Below, piece by piece: positions 15,188 to 21,410 of a stretch of 23,909 nucleotides of DNA. The notes beneath the pieces are model-generated. The model made no database searches. It was not told the origin of the DNA and saw nothing but the letters and a program-made list of their open reading frames with translations. The stretch's first letter is position 1; each line of letters begins with the position of its first letter. Source of the stretch: an uncultured Pseudomonadota bacterium (GTDB taxonomy: Bacteria; Pseudomonadota; Gammaproteobacteria; Burkholderiales; SG8-39); NCBI GenBank assembly GCA_903895005.1, contig CAITSH010000142.1, positions 1 through 23,909 of the forward strand. The letters run 5' to 3'. Position numbers and translations under genes: made by a program.

Positions 15188-16324
15188 ATGACAATTCCCT
15201 CAGGGCACGCGCTGCTCACCGCGCTGCTTGCGGCAGCCTCATTGCTGATCATGAAAGCCGCCCCGGCTCAGGACATTCTCGTGGGCCAGGTCCTCGACCA
15301 AAGCGGTTCAGCACGCGAGCTTAGTCGCGACCATTTTGCGGGCGCGAAGGTCTACTTTGACTATGTCAATTCACGCGGAGGCATCAATGGGCGGCAAATT
15401 GTCTTGAAGACGCGCAACAACGAAGGCAGCTTCGAGAAAGCCTCGCAACTGACAACCGAGCTGATAGACAAAGACAAGGTCGACGTCCTGTTCGGCTACG
15501 TCGGGGACAGCAACGTCAAGGCCGCTGCAACGAGCCCGTCCTTTGTGAAATCCGGTATTGCCCTCGTGGGCGCGGTTTCTGGAATCGGCGCCGACGGATA
15601 TGCCGGTACCAACGTCTACTTCACCCGGGCGAGCTACGCAGCGGAAGCTACGCGAATCGTAGAGCACTTTCGCGGCACCGGAATGAGCAGCTTCGCAATC
15701 GTGTTCGCACCGGACGGCCTTGGTACGGTTTTTCGCTCCGCCATGGTCGAAACCCTGAAAAAAAACGGCCTGAATCCGAAGAGCGAAACACCGCTCTCGG
15801 CGGACTCGCGCGCGGTCGAATCGGTCGCCCGTACCGTCTACGCGTCAAAGCCCCAGGTCATCGTGATGCTTACTGACGCGCTGCCTTCCGCCACATTCGT
15901 AAAAGCCTACCGCGAGCTGGACCAGGGCGCAGTTATTGCGGGAACATCCCTCGTTAATAGCCGTGCGCTCATCGAGCTCGCAGGTCCGGGCGCCGCACAT
16001 GGTGTGGTGTTGACCCAGGTGGTTCCCAACCCGGAGAAACTCGATCAACCGGTTCTTCTGGAACATGCCCGTCTTCTAAAGCAGTTTCTTGACGAACCCC
16101 CGACGCATTCCACGCTGGAGGGCTTTATCGCAGCAAAAACACTTGTACTCGCATTACGCAACGCCGGCCGCACGCTCAAGCGGGCAGATATAAACAAAGC
16201 GGTAAAAGCCCTGCGCCGCGCCGACCTTGGCGGCTTGATAGTTGACTTCGCCGAAAGCGACAACCGCGGATTCGGTTTTGTCGACGTTACTTTTTTACGG
16301 CGTGACGGGCGGGTGCTTCACTGA
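15188..16324 (+). CDS. Periplasmic binding protein, branched-chain amino acid type (Peripla_BP_6)
   Basis: Exported solute-binding protein of 378 residues. A signal peptide at 1-27 ends APA before QDILVGQV. The mature part begins with the family pattern ILVGQVLDQSG, then HFAGAKVYFDYVNSRGGINGRQIVLKT and later FGYVGDSN, as in LivJ-type receptors. No ABC permease or ATPase gene lies nearby, so it is an orphan. It may feed a remote transporter or act as a periplasmic sensor. Its ATG at 15188 lacks a clear ribosome site, but the signal peptide supports the start. A predicted Pho box lies upstream and an EAL-CBS-GGDEF gene is divergent. The ligand is unknown. A phosphorus-related or nitrogen-containing solute would fit the context but cannot be read from sequence. 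Confidence 0.85.
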   Translation: MTIPSGHALLTALLAAASLLIMKAAPAQDILVGQVLDQSGSARELSRDHFAGAKVYFDYVNSRGGINGRQIVLKTRNNEGSFEKASQLTTELIDKDKVDVLFGYVGDSNVKAAATSPSFVKSGIALVGAVSGIGADGYAGTNVYFTRASYAAEATRIVEHFRGTGMSSFAIVFAPDGLGTVFRSAMVETLKKNGLNPKSETPLSADSRAVESVARTVYASKPQVIVMLTDALPSATFVKAYRELDQGAVIAGTSLVNSRALIELAGPGAAHGVVLTQVVPNPEKLDQPVLLEHARLLKQFLDEPPTHSTLEGFIAAKTLVLALRNAGRTLKRADINKAVKALRRADLGGLIVDFAESDNRGFGFVDVTFLRRDGRVLH

Positions 16325-16341
16325 CTGACCGACTTGACGAA

Positions 16342-16358
16342 GCAGCCGCTCAGGCTGC
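16342..16358. terminator. Hairpin between convergent binding protein and olsB
   Basis: GCAGCC (16342-16347) pairs with GGCTGC (16353-16358). The olsB stop codon lies in the loop. Only 25 bases separate the two convergent genes, so this hairpin is the only terminator candidate for either. Confidence 0.4.
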
Positions 16359-17108
16359 CTTGGCGAAAAAATGCCTCGCGTAACGCGCATCCATGCGCGA
16401 AAGCGGCAACAACATAGGCAGGTCCGCACAGTTGAAATCCGGATCCCACGACGGCTCACCGCAGACATAGGCGCCGATATTGACGTATCCCTTAACGAGC
16501 GGCGGCATGTCAGCGGCAACTCCGGTGTTGAGACTTTCCAAAGGCAGGCGGCACCGCGGAAACACCCGGTATTCGAGAGGACTCATGTACTCTTTCTCGA
16601 GCATGCGAAACAGCGAAGCTGCGGCGTGCCCGCCGTCGCCCATGCTCACGCTCGCGCACCCCATCAGGTACTCATACCGGTTTTCAACCATGTAGCGCGC
16701 CAGGCCGGTCCACAGCATGATGATGACCCCGCCAGAACGGTAGTCCGGATGAATGCACGAACGCCCGACCTCGACGAGGTTCTCGCGCAAGTGGCCCAGC
16801 CGCGCGATATCGAACTCCTGTTCCGAGTAATAGCTTCCGGCCTCCCTGGCGGCGCGTGGCGAGAGAATCCGGTAGGTTCCCACCACTTCGGATGTCTCGA
16901 CATCGCGTACCAGCAGGTGTTCGCAATGCGCATCAAAATGATCCGCGTCGATTCCCTGCGCGGCCGACTCCAGCCGTGCGCCCATTTCCTCGGCAAACAC
17001 GTTGTAGCGCAGGCGCTGCGCCTCGGCCACTTCCGATGTGTTACGGGCAAAACTGATCGTCAACTTCCTTTTGTTTCGGGTTCGTGACTGCAGTTGTTCT
17101 TCAAGCAT
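16350..17108 (-). CDS. olsB: OlsB-type ornithine N-acyltransferase (ornithine lipid synthesis)
   Basis: GNAT-fold acyltransferase of 252 residues (Acetyltransf_5/OlsB family). It would transfer a 3-hydroxyacyl group from acyl carrier protein to ornithine, giving lyso-ornithine lipid. Family motifs are QRLRYNVFAEEMGA (31-44), DHFDAHCEHLLV (56-67), VGTYRIL (76-82), EFDI (98-101) and LVEVGRSCIHPDYR (111-124). The ATG at 17108 is preferred: it has a GGGGG-rich ribosome site and lies about 25 bases after a start predicted from a four-unit Pho box with TAAAGT. The longer open frame to 17162 begins within that box. OlsA, the second acyltransferase, is not in the window. Ornithine lipid lacks phosphorus, matching the neighbouring PlcP and betaine lipid genes. 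Related N-acyl amino acid synthases cannot be excluded. Confidence 0.8.
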   Translation of the reverse strand: MLEEQLQSRTRNKRKLTISFARNTSEVAEAQRLRYNVFAEEMGARLESAAQGIDADHFDAHCEHLLVRDVETSEVVGTYRILSPRAAREAGSYYSEQEFDIARLGHLRENLVEVGRSCIHPDYRSGGVIIMLWTGLARYMVENRYEYLMGCASVSMGDGGHAAASLFRMLEKEYMSPLEYRVFPRCRLPLESLNTGVAADMPPLVKGYVNIGAYVCGEPSWDPDFNCADLPMLLPLSRMDARYARHFFAKAA

Positions 17109-17139
17109 GGCGCCCCCAGATCGCGATTGGATTGGCGCA

Positions 17140-17195
17140 ACTTTAAAAACCCCGCGTGACATCGCCGTTACGCAACGATGAAATGTTCATGACGG
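17140..17195 (-). promoter_or_regulatory. Predicted four-unit Pho box and -10 for olsB
   Basis: On the minus strand CCGTCAT (17195-17189), ATTTCAT (17184-17178), GCGTAAC (17173-17167) and ATGTCAC (17162-17156) repeat at an exact 11-base period. A good -10, TAAAGT (17145-17140), starts 10 bases after the last unit. This is the most complete array in the window. Confidence 0.65.
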
Positions 17196-17212
17196 ATGAA
17201 TTGTTCATTACA
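17177..17212. repeat. Tandem 18-base direct repeat with internal dyads
   Basis: Two abutting 18-base units (17177-17194 and 17195-17212) differ at three or four positions. Each contains ATGAA-N3-TTCAT, an inverted repeat like a repressor or activator half-site pair. It overlaps the olsB Pho array and lies upstream of dgkA. Confidence 0.5.
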
Positions 17213-17225
17213 ACGCAATTGCGTT
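17212..17225. promoter_or_regulatory. 14-base perfect palindrome upstream of dgkA
   Basis: AACGCAATTGCGTT is a perfect palindrome about 85 bases before dgkA, beside the tandem dyads. A further palindrome, ATGGCGCCAT, is at 17256-17265. Either could be an operator, and no regulator is assigned. A -10-like GATAAT is at 17286-17291, without a good -35. Confidence 0.35.
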
Positions 17226-17308
17226 CAAACACCGTGATAGAGTGCGCGCGGTCAAATGGCGCCATCCGGTGGCGGCACGCGATACGATAATTCTGTACGA
17301 AGGGAAAT

Positions 17309-17680
17309 ATGGAAGAGAGTCCGTTCAAGGGCAAGACCGGCATGCGGCGGTTGATGAACGCACTGGGCTATTCGTGGCAGGGTTTTCGCTCGGCATACAG
17401 ACATGAGGAGGCGTTCCGACAGGAGGTTCTTCTCGCATCGATCCTCATTCCGATCGCGTTTTTCTTCAATGTCGGGGGAACGGGCCGCGCCCTGATGGTC
17501 GGCAGCGTATTGCTGGTCCTTATCGTCGAGTTGCTGAATTCGGCTGTGGAAGCGGCCGTAGACCGGGTGTCCCTTGAGAATCACCGGCTCGCCGCCCGGG
17601 CCAAGGACATCGGCAGCGCCGCCGTATTTCTGTCGCTCACAAACGTTGCGGCGGTATGGGCCCTCGTCCTGCTCGGCTGA
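17309..17680 (+). CDS. dgkA: Diacylglycerol kinase
   Basis: Small inner-membrane kinase that phosphorylates diacylglycerol to phosphatidic acid with ATP. It has 123 residues with three hydrophobic segments (about 40-55, 59-76 and 104-122). Conserved residues are EEAFRQE (33-39) and ELLNSAVEAAVDR (74-86), with Glu74, Asn77 and Glu81 matching E. coli Glu69, Asn72 and Glu76. AKDIGSAAV follows at 98-106. The ATG at 17309 has an AAGGGA ribosome site. It stands 66 bases before a GT4 glycosyltransferase that would compete for the same diacylglycerol, and is divergent from olsB. In this setting it would recycle diacylglycerol released by PlcP or by membrane-derived glucan metabolism. Confidence 0.96.
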   Translation: MEESPFKGKTGMRRLMNALGYSWQGFRSAYRHEEAFRQEVLLASILIPIAFFFNVGGTGRALMVGSVLLVLIVELLNSAVEAAVDRVSLENHRLAARAKDIGSAAVFLSLTNVAAVWALVLLG

Positions 17681-17683
17681 GGC

Positions 17684-17712
17684 CTGTCACCGAAACTTCA
17701 ACAAACCGTCAC
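17684..17712 (+). promoter_or_regulatory. Predicted three-unit Pho box for second glycosyltransferase
   Basis: CTGTCAC (17684-17690), ACTTCAA (17695-17701) and CCGTCAC (17706-17712) repeat every 11 bases in the dgkA-glycosyltransferase gap. The outer units are good and the middle one is weak. No strong -10 follows at the expected position. Confidence 0.5.
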
Positions 17713-17746
17713 CCGCGTTTCATCATGGCGGCGCACATTGCGCGCC

Positions 17747-18961
17747 ATGCACGATATCCAAAAGCGCCGCCATCCGCTCAAGCTGGCGATCGTCACGGAA
17801 ACGTATCCGCCCGAGATCAACGGAGTGGCGAGAACCCTGGGGCTGATGGTCGATGACCTTTGCGCCAGAGGGCACCAAGTCCAGCTCATCCGGCCGCGCC
17901 AGGGCAAGGGCGACAATCCGGTGGATGTCGGCGACCTCGCCCACGTCCTGTTTACGGGTGTCCCGATTCCGCGCTACCAGGAACTGAAACTCGGCCTTCC
18001 GGCCAAGCGGCGCCTGATGCGGATGTGGCAGGCCGATCCGCCCGACCTGGTGCACGTCGTGACCGAGGGCCCGCTGGGAGGGTCTGCACTGCGTGCCGCC
18101 AAGTCGCTCGGCCTGCCGGTCGCATCAGACTTTCACACCAACTTCCACAGCTACAGCAAGCACTACGGATTCGGCGTCCTGGGCAAATTGGTGACCGGCT
18201 ACCTGCGCTCGCTGCACAACAAGGCCGATTGCACGATGGTGCCGACACAACAGATGAAGGATGAACTGGAGGCCCTCGGGTTCGAACGGCTTACCGTCGT
18301 GGGACGCGGCATCGATACCACGCTGTTCAATCCGTCGCGGCGAAACCGGGAACTGCGCGCCTCCTGGGGTTGTAACGGCGACCAGACCGTCGCCCTCTAT
18401 GTGGGACGGCTTGCCCCCGAGAAAAACCTGCGCCTGTTTGTCGATGCAGCGAAAGCGATGATCGCAGTGGACCCCGGTGTGAAGGTCGTGATTGTGGGCG
18501 ACGGGCCCGAGGGGCCGCGCCTGCGCCGGCTGCATCCCGAGTTCGTCTTCGCGGGCATGCGCCGCGGCGAAGACCTCGCCTCTCACTACGCATCCGCCGA
18601 CGTGTTCCTTTTTCCAAGCATCACTGAAACCTTCGGCAACGTCACGACGGAAGCCATGGCGAGCGGACTCGCCGTCGCCGCTTACGACTACGCCGCCGCG
18701 GCGCAATTCCTCGTGCACGGCGACTCCGGGCTGCTCGCTCCCTTTGACGACCGTGACGCGTTCCAACGGGCCGGCGCAATCCTCGCGCGCGATGCGCCAC
18801 TGCGCGCGAAACTTCGCGTCAACGCCAGGGCCGTCGCAGAATCGCTTTCATGGACCCGCGTGTTTGACGCGTTCGAGCAGGTTTTGGTTGACACCGCAGC
18901 GCTCCGCTGGGCAGCACCACCGCACCCGGCGCGCAGCAAGACGGTCAACATATCGGTATAG
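17747..18961 (+). CDS. GT4 glycosyltransferase, Agt/SqdX-like (probable glycolipid synthase)
   Basis: Retaining GT-B glycosyltransferase of 404 residues. It begins with LKLAIVTETYPPEINGVARTLG, the N-domain signature. It has SDFHTNFHSYSKHYG (127-141) in the acceptor region, VGRGIDTTLFNP (185-196), VGRLAPEKN (219-227) and SITETFGNVTTEAM with the E-x7-E pair Glu294 and Glu302. This pattern resembles SqdX and the Agt enzymes that make glucosyl- and glucuronosyl-diacylglycerol in phosphate-starved alphaproteobacteria, where agt accompanies plcP. The ATG at 17747 is chosen; a TTG at 17738 is in frame but adds nothing recognisable. A Pho-like array precedes it. It is only distantly similar to the GT4 at 7647, especially in the acceptor region. 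A cell-wall or polysaccharide mannosyltransferase is the main alternative. Confidence 0.82.
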   Translation: MHDIQKRRHPLKLAIVTETYPPEINGVARTLGLMVDDLCARGHQVQLIRPRQGKGDNPVDVGDLAHVLFTGVPIPRYQELKLGLPAKRRLMRMWQADPPDLVHVVTEGPLGGSALRAAKSLGLPVASDFHTNFHSYSKHYGFGVLGKLVTGYLRSLHNKADCTMVPTQQMKDELEALGFERLTVVGRGIDTTLFNPSRRNRELRASWGCNGDQTVALYVGRLAPEKNLRLFVDAAKAMIAVDPGVKVVIVGDGPEGPRLRRLHPEFVFAGMRRGEDLASHYASADVFLFPSITETFGNVTTEAMASGLAVAAYDYAAAAQFLVHGDSGLLAPFDDRDAFQRAGAILARDAPLRAKLRVNARAVAESLSWTRVFDAFEQVLVDTAALRWAAPPHPARSKTVNISV

Positions 18962-19014
18962 TCAGCCCTCATTTGATCACCGCGCCGTGCTCCGCGAAGC
19001 GTGCCGCCACCAAT

Positions 19015-19704
19015 ATGCTGCGCATAATTCTCCTGTTTTTCACCGCGATCGTCGCGAGCCCTGCGCAGGCCGCACGCCCGCTGGTGACCGATGACGCCCG
19101 CACCGTGGATCCGAACGGCTGCCAAATCGAAAGTTACGTCAAGCGCCAGCGTAATTTTGACGAGCGCGAATTCTGGTTTCTGCCCGCATGCAATCCGGGC
19201 GGCCATGCCGAGCTCACGCTGGGCGGAACCCGTACCGACAACGAGGCATCAGGACGATCAAGCAGCACCATCGCCCAGGCGAAGTTCCTGCTTCGCCCCC
19301 TGAAAACAGACGGTTATGGTGCCGCATTAAGCCTTGGCGCCCAGAACACCCGTCCATTCGTACCCACCGGCGACACAAAGTGGAACCCCTACGTCAACCT
19401 CATCGGCAGCCGCTCGCTCCTGGAGGACCGCCTGTTCGTGCATGTCAACCTGGGAACCATAAAGGACCGGGTGCGCGACACCAGCACCGGCACCTGGGGA
19501 TTGGGAACGGAGATTGTCTTCACCCCCCGCCTGATCGGCATCGTCGAAACCTTCGGCCAGACCAGCGAGCGTCCCAACCGGCAGATTGGCCTGCGTATCT
19601 GGATCATCCCGGACAAACTGCAAGTGGACGGCACCCTTGGCATGCAATCGGGCTACGCACCGGACCGACGGTGGAATTCGATCGGGATCCGGGCTCTCTT
19701 CTGA
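19015..19704 (+). CDS. Exported protein, probable outer-membrane beta-barrel
   Basis: Protein of 229 residues with no function I can name. A signal peptide (MLRIILLFFTAIVASPAQA) is followed by mature ARPLVTDDARTVDPNGCQIESYV. The rest is rich in alternating polar and hydrophobic strands (AELTLGG, YGAALSLGAQ, LFVHVNLGTI, TEIVFTPRLIGIVETFGQ) and ends in a terminal phenylalanine, IGIRALF, the usual outer-membrane assembly signal. Two cysteines (in NGCQ and PACN) may form a disulfide. An in-frame TTG at 18973 would place residues before the signal peptide, so the ATG is chosen, although no ribosome site is clear. It starts 53 bases after the glycosyltransferase and could be co-transcribed with it. 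A small-molecule or metal transporter role is possible but unsupported. Confidence 0.75.
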   Translation: MLRIILLFFTAIVASPAQAARPLVTDDARTVDPNGCQIESYVKRQRNFDEREFWFLPACNPGGHAELTLGGTRTDNEASGRSSSTIAQAKFLLRPLKTDGYGAALSLGAQNTRPFVPTGDTKWNPYVNLIGSRSLLEDRLFVHVNLGTIKDRVRDTSTGTWGLGTEIVFTPRLIGIVETFGQTSERPNRQIGLRIWIIPDKLQVDGTLGMQSGYAPDRRWNSIGIRALF

Positions 19705-19737
19705 GGCGGCCGTTTCAGCCGTTCTGCAACGGGAAAA

Positions 19738-19772
19738 GGCTGGAAATCCCCGCCAGGCAAGGGTTTCCAGCC
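19738..19772. repeat. Palindromic repeat, copy B
   Basis: Stem arms GGCTGGAAA and TTTCCAGCC with inner CCC/GGG and loop CGCCAGGCAA. It matches copy A (11075-11107) over 33 bases with two differences, in the same orientation. It lies between two convergent gene ends (19704 and 19787), so it probably also terminates transcription. Confidence 0.65.
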
Positions 19773-19786
19773 GGCACCTGCCGTAA

Positions 19787-20341
19787 CTAGAAGACCCCGC
19801 GATAGGGCCGCAACACCACCGGCTCAACCCGCACCGACGTTTCGCCGTCGGTGACCAGTACTTCGCCCTCCTGGATGCTGTATTGCAGGCGCATGGTTCG
19901 CTGCGCAAGCTTGGCCATTGCGCGGGAGGCTTCCTGCGAGATATCGGTCACCGCGAGATTGTCCTGGCGCGCAAACTTGTCTCCGACCGACTTCCACCAT
20001 AATTGTGCCGCATGCCCGCCGTAGCAGCACACATGCACGGCCCTGGAACGGCCACACGCGCGACGCACGATCTTCTCATCGGGCAGGCCCACCTCAACCC
20101 ACAGTTCTATCGCGCCAGTCAGGTCCTTGCGCCACAGATCCGGCTCATCGTCGGCACTCAGGCCGCGCGCGAACACCAGGTCATCGCCGGCATTGAGCAC
20201 GAAGGCCAGCAGTCGCATCATCATGCGCTCGTCGGTTTCGGACGGATGGCGTGCAATGGTCAGTGCATGATCGGCGTAATACGCGCGATCCATGTCGGCG
20301 ATTTGCAATTCCGCCTTGAAAATGGTGGCCTTCAGTGCCAT
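19787..20341 (-). CDS. yaeQ: YaeQ family protein
   Basis: Conserved cytoplasmic protein of 184 residues, the standard length. YaeQ has a PD-(D/E)XK nuclease-like fold, and its biochemical role is unclear. It was first reported as able to suppress loss of RfaH. Recognised by MALKATIFKAELQIADMDRAYY at the N-terminus, HPSETDERMMMRLLAF (32-47), DEPDLW (65-70) and ELWVEVGLPDEK (79-90), the last holding the acidic fold residues. The ATG at 20341 matches the family start. The open frame continues 71 codons upstream to 20554, but that part overlaps the divergent DUF1415 gene and is not conserved-looking. Confidence 0.92.
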   Translation of the reverse strand: MALKATIFKAELQIADMDRAYYADHALTIARHPSETDERMMMRLLAFVLNAGDDLVFARGLSADDEPDLWRKDLTGAIELWVEVGLPDEKIVRRACGRSRAVHVCCYGGHAAQLWWKSVGDKFARQDNLAVTDISQEASRAMAKLAQRTMRLQYSIQEGEVLVTDGETSVRVEPVVLRPYRGVF

Positions 20342-20434
20342 GTTTGTCCTGGCGTGTAGACTGGTTGCTCGAAACAACTTGTGCGCATCCGGGACATTGC
20401 CAATTGCCGCCTGCGCCGCGTGAGGATAAAGCAA

Positions 20435-21022
20435 ATGCAGCGTGATGGCAGCACTGATGACACCAAAACCGAGACGGTGATCGCCGAGACACGGCACTGG
20501 CTGGAAAAAGCGGTGATCGGCCTGAACCTTTGCCCCTTCGCAAAGCCCGCCCACGCCTCAGGACGCATCCGATTTTGCGTGAGTGAGGCCACGTCCGAGC
20601 AGGCGCTACTCGCCGACCTAGAACGCGAACTGGAAAAACTCGCCGAAGCACCGGGCGACGGCCTGGAAACCACCCTTCTCATCCACCCGCTGGTGCTGAA
20701 CGATTTTTATGATTACAACGATTTTCTGGAGATCGCCGACGAAGCCGTGACGGCGTTGGACCTCGAGGGCATCATCCAGGTCGCGAGCTTTCACCCGGAT
20801 TACCAGTTCGCCGATACCACCGCCAATGACGCCGGGAACCTCACCAATCGTTCACCCTATCCGATGCTGCACCTGCTCCGCGAAGACAGCGTGGCGCGTG
20901 CGGTTGAAGCGCATCCGGACACCGACGCCATATATCTGCGCAATATCGACACCATGCGTCGCATCGGCCCGGAGGGCTGGAAGGCGCTGGGCCTTAAACC
21001 AGGCAAACAATCCGGGGATTGA
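20435..21022 (+). CDS. DUF1415 family protein
   Basis: Conserved protein of 195 residues with unknown function, common in gamma- and betaproteobacteria. Family hallmarks are WLEKAVIGLNLCPFAKP (22-38), HPLVLNDFYDYNDFL (84-98), ASFHPDYQFADT (117-128) and NRSPYPMLHLLREDSV (138-153). The ATG at 20435 has a GAGGAT ribosome site 8 bases upstream. An earlier in-frame start at 20381 is not favoured. The invariant Cys-Pro (33-34) and the histidine in HPDYQF could bind a metal or form an active site, but that is speculation. Divergent from yaeQ across 93 bases in which I see no convincing promoter. Confidence 0.9.
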   Translation: MQRDGSTDDTKTETVIAETRHWLEKAVIGLNLCPFAKPAHASGRIRFCVSEATSEQALLADLERELEKLAEAPGDGLETTLLIHPLVLNDFYDYNDFLEIADEAVTALDLEGIIQVASFHPDYQFADTTANDAGNLTNRSPYPMLHLLREDSVARAVEAHPDTDAIYLRNIDTMRRIGPEGWKALGLKPGKQSGD

Positions 21023-21029
21023 TCCCCGG
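21012..21029. terminator. Hairpin spanning the DUF1415 stop codon
   Basis: CCGGGGAT/ATCCCCGG (21012-21029) is a perfect palindromic stem with the TGA stop (21020-21022) at its tip. It lies 11 bases before the stop of the convergent 104-residue gene. There is no T-run. Confidence 0.4.
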
Positions 21030-21040
21030 GCCGCCAATGC

Positions 21041-21346
21041 TCAGGCCTTGTCCAGGCCCTTCCTGAGCAACTCTGCCACCACCTCGCCGACCCCGACGGC
21101 CCCCTGTTGCGCGAGATCCTGCACCTGCTTGACCAGCGCCGAGTCGAGCTTGCAGGCGAAGGGAACGAGCCCGGCCGCCTGGTCCAGCTTGCGCTGCTCG
21201 CGCCGGTTGAGGGGTGGCCCCTCGTTCTTGCCAAAAGAAGCCTGCTGCATTGTCTTGCCCACCTGGGCTTCGATTTTCAGGCCCTTGAGTTTTTCCAGAT
21301 CGGTTTTTTTCACGATGACACCCGGTAATGTGGATTGCGTTTCCAT
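21041..21346 (-). CDS. Conserved-looking hypothetical protein, about 101 residues
   Basis: I do not recognise a named family. It is a small charged protein: METQSTLPGVIVKKTDLEKLKG at the N-terminus, a basic NRREQRKLDQAAG stretch in the middle, one cysteine (FACKLD) and a helical C-terminus, LVKQVQDLAQQGAVGVGEVVAELLRKGLDKA. The absence of a signal peptide suggests a cytosolic protein. An ATG at 21355 would add three residues. Neither start has a clear ribosome site. Coding is supported by a full open frame between two convergent or tandem genes with clean boundaries and by protein-like composition. It follows hrpA on the same strand after a 55-base gap, so it may be co-transcribed. Confidence 0.7.
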   Translation of the reverse strand: METQSTLPGVIVKKTDLEKLKGLKIEAQVGKTMQQASFGKNEGPPLNRREQRKLDQAAGLVPFACKLDSALVKQVQDLAQQGAVGVGEVVAELLRKGLDKA

Positions 21347-21410
21347 TGGCGCCATTTTACGCGCAATGCGCCGGGGCTCCCGGCCACGCGATCGCGGGGC
21401 TTCGTCGTCC

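Noticed and set aside
20342..20554. Upstream extension of the yaeQ frame
   Set aside because: It overlaps the divergent DUF1415 gene. The YaeQ family starts at MALKATIFKAEL.
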